NCBI GenBank assembly: GCA_963837425.1
Contig: CAWINH010000006.1
Span: forward strand, 744,001 to 808,000
Length of the DNA: 64,000 nucleotides
DNA from: CAWINH01 sp963837425
GTDB lineage: Bacteria > Chloroflexota > Limnocylindria > QHBO01
Direction: 5' to 3'
Shown: positions 57,281 through 64,000 of the stretch, piece by piece
Layout: each line of letters starts with the position of its first letter
How positions within the stretch are numbered: the stretch's first letter is position 1
Notes under the pieces: generated by a model
The model's input: only the letters and a program-made list of their open reading frames with translations
What the model was told of the DNA's origin: nothing
The model's database searches: none
Position numbers and translations under genes: made by a program

Positions 57281-57859
57281 ATGAGCCTCGCCGCGCGTCC
57301 CCGAGAAGCCGAACTGCAGGCGACCGCCACCCGCCTGTTCCGTCAGCGCGGATTCCACGCCACCTCCATGCAGGATCTTGCGGAGGCGCTCGGGATGAAC
57401 CGCGGCAGCCTCTACCACTACATCGCCTCGAAGGACGACCTGCTGTGGTCGATCCTGGACCGCGCCATCGGGCGCCTCGAGGATCGGGTCGTTCCACTCC
57501 TGGCGGGCGATGCCCCGCCCCTGACGCGCCTGGCACGCGGGATCGCCGAGCACCTGCGGGTGGCCGCCGATCACGCCGACGAGCTGAGCCTGATCCAGAT
57601 CGAGCTGCGCTCGCTTGGCCCCGATCGGCGCAACGCGATGATCGAGCGCCGCGACGCGTACGAGCGCGCCTGGCGCCGGACGATCTCCGACGGGATCGCC
57701 GCCGGCGAGCTGCGGGAAACCGACGTGCGGCTGGCCGGCATCGGGATCCTGTCGGTCTGCAACTGGTTCACCCAGTGGTTCCGGCCCGCCGGCGCCCAGT
57801 CGGTGGACGAGATCGGGGAGGCGTTCATCGGCCTCCTCCTCGACGGGTTGCGGGTATGA
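57281..57859 (+). CDS. TetR-family regulator of the fatty-acid operon
   Basis: 192 residues from ATG 57281. HTH region: ATATRLFRQRGFHATSMQDL and LGMNRGSLYHYIASKDDLLW, then an acyl-CoA-type ligand domain of the TetR_C_33-like group (IQIELRSLGPDRRNAMIERR). It is the first gene of the fad operon (4-nt overlap with fadN) and probably represses it until acyl-CoA binds. Confidence 0.9.
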   Translation: MSLAARPREAELQATATRLFRQRGFHATSMQDLAEALGMNRGSLYHYIASKDDLLWSILDRAIGRLEDRVVPLLAGDAPPLTRLARGIAEHLRVAADHADELSLIQIELRSLGPDRRNAMIERRDAYERAWRRTISDGIAAGELRETDVRLAGIGILSVCNWFTQWFRPAGAQSVDEIGEAFIGLLLDGLRV

Positions 57860-60153
57860 CACCGACGCCGCGCCTGTCGCGGGCGGTCGTCCTGGGAGCC
57901 GGGACGATGGGGGCCCAGATCGCCGCGCTGCTGGCCGGGGCCGGGGTGCGCGTCCGGCTCCTCGACCTCGACCGCGGCGTCGCCGACGGCGGTCTGAAGC
58001 GGGCCGCGGTCCTGCGGCCCTCGCCGTTCTACCTGTCGACCGACGCGCGGAACGTCGCCACCGGTGGTCTCGACGAGCTGGCCGTCGCGGTGGCCGACGC
58101 GGACTGGGTCGTCGAGGCGATCGTCGAGCAGCTCGAGCCGAAGCGCGAGCTCCTGGCGCGGGTCGAGGATGCGCTGGCCGGCAGCGAGCGGGCCCCGATC
58201 GTGACCACGAACACCTCCGGCCTCTCGATCGCCGCGCTGGTGGCGAACCGATCCGATGCGTTCCGCCGCCGCTTCTGCGGCACGCATTTCTTCAATCCGC
58301 CGCGCTACACCCGCCTGCTCGAGCTGATCCCGCTTCCCGAGACCGATCCGATCGTCCTCGACACGATGGCCGACTTCGGGTCGCGCCTCCTCGGCAAGGG
58401 AACCGTGGTCGCCAGGGACACCCCGGCGTTCATCGCAAATCGCCTCGGCGTCCACGGCATGCTCGTCGCGCTCCGTGCGGCGCAGGAGCTGGGGCTCGGG
58501 CCCGACGAGGTCGACGCGCTGACCGGGCCGCTCATCGGCCGGCCGAAGAGCGCGACCTTCCGCACCCTCGATCTCGTGGGGATCGACGTGGCGGTGACGG
58601 TCGCCGATCACTGCCACGCCGCGCTCACCGCGGACCCGCGGCGCGAGGAGTTCGCCGTACCGGAGCTGCTTCGCTCCCTCCTCGAGCGCGGCGCGCTCGG
58701 CGAGAAGAGCGGCGCCGGGTTCTTCCGTCGCGATGCGGGCGAGATCCTGGCCCTCGACTTCGCGACCGGCGAGTACCGCCCGAGACGAAGAGTGGCATCC
58801 GGGGCGGCGGACCTGGCCCGCAACGAGCCGGATGTCGCGCGACGCATCGGCGGCTTGCTCGACGCGACGGACGTCGCCGGCGAGTTCCTTCGCCGCGTGC
58901 TCGGTGCCGGGCTCGCGTACGCGGCGAGCGTGGCCGCCGATATCGCCGACGATGCGTGGAGCCTGGACGCGGCCATGCGCTGGGGCTTCGGGTGGGAGGT
59001 CGGGCCCCTGCAGCTGCTCGATGCGCTCGCGGAGCGCCGCGCCGCGCTCCTTGGCGAGGCGGACGGAACCCTCCCGGCGGCCTACTACGCGAACGGCTCG
59101 GGCTGGAGCTTCACGCGCGGCGAGCTCGTGGCACTCGAGCCGCGCCCCGGTTCGCTCGACGTCGCGGCCGCCCGGGCGCGAGCCGCCGAGCTCCCCAACA
59201 ACGACTCCGCGTCGGTCATCGAGCTCCCGGACGGGATCCTGGGCCTGGAGCTCCACGGGAAGCTGAACATCATCGGCCCGGAGACGATCGCTCTCGTGAG
59301 CCGCGCGGTGGATCTCGCCGCCCAACGCTACGACGGGCTGGTGATTGGCACGGAGGCGACCGACTTCTCGGCGGGAGCCAACCTGGCGCTCATGCTGATC
59401 GAAGCTGAGGAGGGCGAGTGGGGGGAGCTCGACCGGGCGATTCGCGCCTTTCAGGCGGCGACCTCGGCGATCCGCCACGCGCCGGTGCCGGTCGTCGTGG
59501 CGCCGCGCGGGCGGACGCTCGGCGGCGGTGCCGAGTTCGTGCTCGCCGCCGACCGAGCCCAGGCGCTGGCCGAGACCTACATCGGGCTCGTCGAGGTGGG
59601 GGTCGGCCTCATCCCGGCCGGCGGCGGGTCGACCGCCATGACGCGACGGGTCGCCGAGCGGGTGCCGGCAGGGGCACACGCTGACCTCTTCCCGCTCTTC
59701 GAGCACGTCTTCACCGGGATCGCGAGCGCGCGGGTGGCGATGGGCGCGCCGGATGCCCGCGAGTACCTCCTGCTCCGCGACTGCGATCCGGTCACCGCCG
59801 ACCCCGACCGCCAATGGGCCGATGCCGCGCGCACCGCGCGCGAGCTGGCGGCGGTCGGCTACCGACCGCCGGGCGAGACGCGCATCCGGGTGCTTGGCCG
59901 GCGCGGGATCGCGGCCGCCGAGTCGTTGACCTACAACCAGCTCGTCGCGCGTCGGATGAGCGAGCACGACCGCCTGATCGTCCTCGAGCTGGCCCGGGTC
60001 ATGAGCGGCGGCGACGTGGCGGAAGGGACCGAGCTCGGCGAGGACTATCTCCTGGGCCTCGAGCGCGAGGCGTTCCTGCGCCTCCTCGGCGAGCGCCTGA
60101 CCCGCGATCGGATCCGGCACACGCTGAAGACCGGCAAGCCATTGAGGAACTGA
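57856..60153 (+). CDS. fadN: 3-hydroxyacyl-CoA dehydrogenase/enoyl-CoA hydratase fusion
   Basis: 765 residues. The dehydrogenase half comes first (AVVLGAGTMGAQIAALLAG, GTHFFNPPRYTRLLELIP, VARDTPAFIANRLG with catalytic His/Glu), then the 3HCDH C-terminal domain, then a crotonase-like region with GTEATDFSAGANLALML and RGRTLGGGAEFVLAADRA. This order matches FadN of Bacillus, not FadB. It performs two steps of beta-oxidation in the cytosol. 13 bp before fadA. Confidence 0.9.
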   Translation: MTPTPRLSRAVVLGAGTMGAQIAALLAGAGVRVRLLDLDRGVADGGLKRAAVLRPSPFYLSTDARNVATGGLDELAVAVADADWVVEAIVEQLEPKRELLARVEDALAGSERAPIVTTNTSGLSIAALVANRSDAFRRRFCGTHFFNPPRYTRLLELIPLPETDPIVLDTMADFGSRLLGKGTVVARDTPAFIANRLGVHGMLVALRAAQELGLGPDEVDALTGPLIGRPKSATFRTLDLVGIDVAVTVADHCHAALTADPRREEFAVPELLRSLLERGALGEKSGAGFFRRDAGEILALDFATGEYRPRRRVASGAADLARNEPDVARRIGGLLDATDVAGEFLRRVLGAGLAYAASVAADIADDAWSLDAAMRWGFGWEVGPLQLLDALAERRAALLGEADGTLPAAYYANGSGWSFTRGELVALEPRPGSLDVAAARARAAELPNNDSASVIELPDGILGLELHGKLNIIGPETIALVSRAVDLAAQRYDGLVIGTEATDFSAGANLALMLIEAEEGEWGELDRAIRAFQAATSAIRHAPVPVVVAPRGRTLGGGAEFVLAADRAQALAETYIGLVEVGVGLIPAGGGSTAMTRRVAERVPAGAHADLFPLFEHVFTGIASARVAMGAPDAREYLLLRDCDPVTADPDRQWADAARTARELAAVGYRPPGETRIRVLGRRGIAAAESLTYNQLVARRMSEHDRLIVLELARVMSGGDVAEGTELGEDYLLGLEREAFLRLLGERLTRDRIRHTLKTGKPLRN

Positions 60154-60166
60154 GGAGTGATGGGTG

Positions 60167-61375
60167 ATGCGTGACGCGGTCATCGTCTCTGCGGCCCGGA
60201 CCGCGGTCGGCAAGGCGCCGCGCGGCGCGCTGCGCGAGACCCCGCCCGAGGAACTGGCGATGGCCGCCATCGGGGCCGCGCTGGCCCGGGCGCCGGGCCT
60301 CGATCCGGCCGAGGTCGAGGATCTCGTCCTCGGCTGCGCCATGCCGGAGGGCGCCCAGGGCCTGAATATCGCCCGCCAGGTCGCGCTCGGCGCCGGGCTC
60401 CCGGTGAGCGCCAGCGCCATGACGATCAACCGCTTCTGCGCATCGGGCCTCCAGGCGCTCGCCCTCGCGACCCAGGCGGTGCAGGCGGGGGTCCATGACG
60501 TCGTCGTGGCCGGCGGCATGGAGTCGATGAGCTTCGTGCCGATGATCGGCCACCACTTCACCCCCGACCCCGGCCTCGCCGACACCCGGCCGCAGGTCTA
60601 CCTCTCGATGGGCCTCACCGCAGAGAACGTCGCCGAGCGCTTCGACGTGAGCCGCGACGACCAGGACCGGTGGGGCCTTCGCTCGCACCACCGGGCGTCC
60701 GCCGCGCAGCGCAAGGGCCGGTTCAGAGACGAGATCGCGCCGGTCTCCGCCCACCACACCGTGGTGGACGACGACGGGCGGCCCGTCAACGGCGATGCGG
60801 CCTTCGACGCGGACGAGGGGATCCGCCACGACGCCGACTCCGCAAGGATGGCCGGCCTGCAGCCGGTCTTCGCCGATGGCGGCACGGTCACCGCCGGCAA
60901 CTCGAGCCAGATGAGCGACGGGGCTGCGGCGCTGGTGGTGATGACCGGCGAGCGGGCCGCGGCGCTCGGGCTCGAGCCGCTCGGCCGGCTCGTGAGCTTC
61001 GCGACCGCCGGAGTCGACCCGGCGATCATGGGCATCGGCCCGGTCGATGCCGTGCCGAAGGCGCTGCGCAAGGCGGACCTCTCGCTCGACGAGATCGCCG
61101 TCACCGAGCTGAACGAGGCGTTCGCCGCGCAGGTCGTGGCGGTCGTCCGGCAGCTCGGCCTGGATCCCGAGACGACGAACGTGAACGGCGGCGCGATCGC
61201 GCTCGGGCATCCGCTCGGCGCGACGGGGGCCAAGCTGACGGTCCAGGTCCTCTCCGAGCTCGCGCGACGCGACGCGCGCTACGGCCTGGTGACGATGTGC
61301 GTCGGGGGCGGCCAGGGAGCGGCGGGGGTCATCGAGTGGCTCGGCGGGCGCCAGCCGGTGCGGGAGACATCATGA
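60167..61375 (+). CDS. fadA: Acetyl-CoA C-acyltransferase (thiolase)
   Basis: 402 residues from ATG 60167 (GAGGAG 8 nt upstream). Catalytic Cys in NRFCASGLQALALA, His in NGGAIALGHPLGATGA, second Cys in VTMCVGGGQGAAG. Releases acetyl-CoA as the last step of each cycle. 4-nt overlap with fadE. Confidence 0.95.
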   Translation: MRDAVIVSAARTAVGKAPRGALRETPPEELAMAAIGAALARAPGLDPAEVEDLVLGCAMPEGAQGLNIARQVALGAGLPVSASAMTINRFCASGLQALALATQAVQAGVHDVVVAGGMESMSFVPMIGHHFTPDPGLADTRPQVYLSMGLTAENVAERFDVSRDDQDRWGLRSHHRASAAQRKGRFRDEIAPVSAHHTVVDDDGRPVNGDAAFDADEGIRHDADSARMAGLQPVFADGGTVTAGNSSQMSDGAAALVVMTGERAAALGLEPLGRLVSFATAGVDPAIMGIGPVDAVPKALRKADLSLDEIAVTELNEAFAAQVVAVVRQLGLDPETTNVNGGAIALGHPLGATGAKLTVQVLSELARRDARYGLVTMCVGGGQGAAGVIEWLGGRQPVRETS

Positions 61376-63156
61376 CCACCCAGGTTCGCCGCGAGCCGGA
61401 GGGCGACGTCGCCGCCGGCGGTGCGTTCATGACCGGCCCGGCCGTGCCGGACAGCGTCTTCACCCCGGAGCGCCTCTCCGAGGAGCATCGGGCGATCCGC
61501 GACGCGGTGACCGCCTTCGTCGAGAAGGAGGTGCTCCCGAAGCGAGACCTCGTCGAGGGCAGGGACTACGCCACGCATCGGGCCCTGCTCGAGCGGCTCG
61601 GTCGTGACGGGTACCTCGGGATCGACGTGCCCGAGGCCTACGGCGGGGCGGGGCTCGACCGGATCAGCTCGCTCGTCGTGAACGAGGCGATCTGCGCGGC
61701 CGGATCGTTCGCCGTCACCTACGCCGCGCACACCGGCATCGGGACACTGCCGACTGTCTTCTTCGGGACCGATGCGCAGAAGCGGGCCTACCTGCCGGGC
61801 CTCGCCGACGGCACCCGGGTCGGCGCCTACGCGCTCACCGAGCCGGGCGCCGGGTCGGACGCGATGGGGATCCGGACTCGCGCCACCCGCCAACCGGACG
61901 GCTCATGGCGCCTGGACGGGAGCAAGCAGTTCATCACGAACGCCGCCTTCGCGGACCTGTTCACCGTCTACGCGAAGATCGATGGCGAGCAGTTCAGCGC
62001 GTTCCTCGTCGAGCGCGACGCGCCGGGCCTCGTCATCGGGCGCGAGGAGGAGAAGATGGGCCTCCATGGCGCCTCGACCTGTCCGCTCACGCTCGACGGG
62101 GTCGTCGTCCCGGCCGGGAACCTCCTCGGGGAGCCGGGGAAAGGCCATCGGGTCGCGTTCAACGTCCTGAACGTCGGCCGCTTCAAGCTCGCGGCGTCGT
62201 GCCTGGGCGGAATGCGGCAGGCCCTGGGCGTCGCCACCGGCTACGCGTCGGAGCGCAGGGCTTTCGGGCGCAAGCTCAGCGCGTTCCCGCTCATCGGCGC
62301 CAAGCTCGCGAACCTCGCGGTCCGCACGTACGCGGTCGAGTCTTCCGTGTATCGGATTGCGGGGCTGCTGGAGGAAAGCCTGGCTGCCGCGGAGGACGCG
62401 ACCTCGCCCGACGCGGTGCGGACCGCGCTCGAGGAGTACGCGGTCGAGTGCAGCGTCGCCAAGGTGCTCGCCTCCGAGGAGCTCGGCGCGCTCGTTGACG
62501 AGGTGCTCCAGATCCACGGCGGCTACGGCTACATCGAGGAGTACCCGGCCGCCGGCTTCTACCGCGACGCGCGGATTCACCGGATCTGGGAGGGGACGAG
62601 CGAGATCAACCGGCTCCTCATCCCCGGCACCCTGCTGCGACGCGCCATGAAGGGACGCCTTGACCTGCTCGGCCCGGCGCAGCGCGCGACCGACGCGCTG
62701 CTCGGCGGGGAGCTGCCGACCTTCCCGGGACCCTTCGCGGCCGAGGAGGCCGCTGTGGCCGCCACCCGCACCGTCACCCTGCTGCTGGCGGGGGCGGCCG
62801 TCCAGCGCTACGGGACCGACCTCGAGGAGCAGCAGGAGCTGCTCGCTGGCCTCGCGGACCTCGCGATCGGCCTGTTCGCCATGGAGAGTGGGCTCGAGCG
62901 GGCGAAGCAGAGCGCCGTGGCCGGGGGTCCGGCGGCATCGGTCCATGGAGACCTCGCCCGGCTCCTCGTCGCGGAGCGAGCGAGTGCCGCGGAGCAGCGT
63001 GCCAAGGCGCTCGCCGCCAGCGTGGCGTCGGGCGACGAGGCGCGAACCCTGGTGGCCGGCATCCGTCGCCTGCTGCGCGCCAATCCCGCCGACACGATCG
63101 CTCTCGGCCGAAGGGTCGCCGCCACGGTCGTCGAGCGCGGCGGCTATCCGGCCTGA
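61372..63156 (+). CDS. fadE: Acyl-CoA dehydrogenase with C-terminal extension (FadE of Bacillus type)
   Basis: 594 residues, longer than the 380 of short-chain forms because of a helical C-terminal domain as in very-long-chain enzymes. Motifs: LTEPGAGSDAMGIRT (FAD/substrate), the IHGGYGYIEEYP segment with the downstream YRDARIHRIWEGTSEIN signature, and the catalytic Glu in that last motif. First oxidation step; electrons go to ETF, which is not encoded here. Confidence 0.92.
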   Translation: MTTQVRREPEGDVAAGGAFMTGPAVPDSVFTPERLSEEHRAIRDAVTAFVEKEVLPKRDLVEGRDYATHRALLERLGRDGYLGIDVPEAYGGAGLDRISSLVVNEAICAAGSFAVTYAAHTGIGTLPTVFFGTDAQKRAYLPGLADGTRVGAYALTEPGAGSDAMGIRTRATRQPDGSWRLDGSKQFITNAAFADLFTVYAKIDGEQFSAFLVERDAPGLVIGREEEKMGLHGASTCPLTLDGVVVPAGNLLGEPGKGHRVAFNVLNVGRFKLAASCLGGMRQALGVATGYASERRAFGRKLSAFPLIGAKLANLAVRTYAVESSVYRIAGLLEESLAAAEDATSPDAVRTALEEYAVECSVAKVLASEELGALVDEVLQIHGGYGYIEEYPAAGFYRDARIHRIWEGTSEINRLLIPGTLLRRAMKGRLDLLGPAQRATDALLGGELPTFPGPFAAEEAAVAATRTVTLLLAGAAVQRYGTDLEEQQELLAGLADLAIGLFAMESGLERAKQSAVAGGPAASVHGDLARLLVAERASAAEQRAKALAASVASGDEARTLVAGIRRLLRANPADTIALGRRVAATVVERGGYPA

Positions 63157-63167
63157 GGGGAGGGATG

Positions 63168-64000
63168 ATGCAGCGACCATGGCTCGCCCACTACCAGGAC
63201 GGCGTCCCGGCCACGTCGCGCGTGCCGGAGATCCCGGTCGACGGCCTCCTGCGCCTCACCGCCGAACGCACGCCGGATCGAACGGCGCTCATCTTCTTCG
63301 GCGCCAGGACCAGCTTCGGCCAGCTGGATGCCGCGGCGAGCCGGTTCGCGCACGTCCTGCGCGCCCTCGGCGTGCAACGGGGGGATCGGGTCAGCCTCCA
63401 CCTGCCCACCAGTCCGGCCTTCGTCATCGCGTTCATGGGGATCGCTCGCGCCGGCGCGGTGGCGGTGCCCGCCAACCCCCTCTACGTGGAGCGCGAGCTC
63501 GCGATCCTGTTCGCCGACGTGCGCCCCGCGGTCTCGGTGACGATGGACCTCCTCGTCCCGCGGCTGCGGGCGGTGGCCGCCGGCGGCGAGGCTGTTCCAG
63601 GCCGCCTGGTCGTGACCGGCATCGCGGACTCGCTGCCGGTCCCGCTTCGCTGGCTCTACCCGCTGCGCGCCCGGCGCGAGGGCCGATGGAACCCGCAGCC
63701 CCACACCCCCGAGACGCCGAACCTGTTTCGGCTCCTCCGCGCGGCGCCCGGGCGCGCCTTCGCCTCATCTGCAAAGCCCGATGAAGTGGCGGTCCTGCAG
63801 CCGACCGGCGGGACGACCGGCACGCCGAAGGCCGCGATGCTGACCCACCGCAACCTCGTGGCCAACGCGGTCCAGGTCGCGGACTGGAATCCGGGCGCGA
63901 CGGCGGACGGGGAGGGCAGCGTCCTCTGCGCGCTCCCGTTCTTCCATATCTATGGGCTGACCGTGGACATGAACTTCGGCATGCTGACCGGCGCGACCCT
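63168..64000 (+). CDS. fadD: Long-chain acyl-CoA ligase (AMP-binding), C-terminus beyond window
   Basis: 277 visible residues from ATG 63168; the preceding ATG 63165 is too close to the GGGAGG site. The P-loop-like AMP motif is PTGGTTGTPKAAMLTHRNL (about 210-228) and CALPFFHIYGL follows, as in FadD-type ligases. It activates fatty acids for the upstream enzymes. The window ends inside the adenylation domain, so chain-length preference cannot be judged. Confidence 0.9.
   Translation, partial: MQRPWLAHYQDGVPATSRVPEIPVDGLLRLTAERTPDRTALIFFGARTSFGQLDAAASRFAHVLRALGVQRGDRVSLHLPTSPAFVIAFMGIARAGAVAVPANPLYVERELAILFADVRPAVSVTMDLLVPRLRAVAAGGEAVPGRLVVTGIADSLPVPLRWLYPLRARREGRWNPQPHTPETPNLFRLLRAAPGRAFASSAKPDEVAVLQPTGGTTGTPKAAMLTHRNLVANAVQVADWNPGATADGEGSVLCALPFFHIYGLTVDMNFGMLTGAT

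Noticed and set aside
57571..60585. A 1004-codon open frame on the minus strand opposite fadN
   Set aside because: It is a by-product of high GC codon bias; its product is Arg/Asp/Ala-rich low-complexity sequence with no domain, while the plus strand carries clear enzyme motifs.
1..64000. tRNA or rRNA genes
   Set aside because: All intergenic gaps were read on both strands; no cloverleaf with a TTCGA-type arm or rRNA-like segment was found by eye. A tRNAscan run would be decisive.

Overview
The window is high-GC DNA with short intergenic gaps, many GTG starts and frequent 1-4 nt stop/start overlaps. Together with a heliorhodopsin, class III cyclases, DUF4389/DUF6220 membrane proteins and Bacillus-type fadN-fadA-fadE genes, this suggests a high-GC monoderm-related bacterium, most likely Chloroflexota (Limnocylindria/Ellin6529-like). 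That placement is an inference; there is no rRNA or other marker here. No tRNA, rRNA, CRISPR array, integrase, transposase or prophage gene was seen.

Layout. 1-11 kb: an edge-truncated lipoprotein, two Gfo/Idh/MocA oxidoreductases, DinB, DUF2171, a cold-shock gene with a clear terminator, SppA, a VioB-like ferritin protein, a frame-broken EamA permease, a secreted beta-helix protein, a cupin and PPK2. 11.2-13.7 kb: a light-biology locus, heliorhodopsin plus DUF378 divergent from a CarH/LitR-type B12-binding MerR regulator, bracketed by palindromic repeat clusters. 13.7-23 kb: SufE-rhodanese pair, DMT permease, cyclase fused to a degenerate hydrolase, a frame-broken TenA/PqqC-like gene, Dps, penicillin acylase, rhodanese and a double-ACT protein. 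23.2-28.2 kb: a compact four-gene group 4 [NiFe] hydrogenase operon. 28-37 kb: second cold-shock gene, DUF4389 and oxidase-like membrane proteins, GNAT, P1 peptidase, panB-panC-DUF2520, a CrtI-like flavoprotein. 37-50 kb: HtrA/UBP zinc finger opposite an HxlR regulator, adenylate cyclase, a histidine kinase-response regulator-DUF6220-ABC exporter operon, a nickel permease opposite a Nur-like Fur regulator, agmatinase-like enzyme, a 51-bp tandem array and a WYL regulator. 50-57 kb: an ApbE/ferric-reductase-like redox cassette and several secreted proteins. 57-64 kb: a TetR-controlled fatty-acid beta-oxidation operon (fadN-fadA-fadE-fadD) running off the edge.

Functional links. The nickel permease and Nur-like regulator could supply the [NiFe] hydrogenase. 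The B12 regulator and heliorhodopsin share a 126-bp divergent promoter region with overlapping -35 boxes and an operator-like palindrome, which makes a light-controlled rhodopsin operon plausible. The fad genes form a complete activation/beta-oxidation set. Three non-coding repeat families stand out: palindrome clusters (four sites), a 150-bp element with imperfect terminal inverted repeats (three copies) and a 51-bp hairpin-bearing tandem array.
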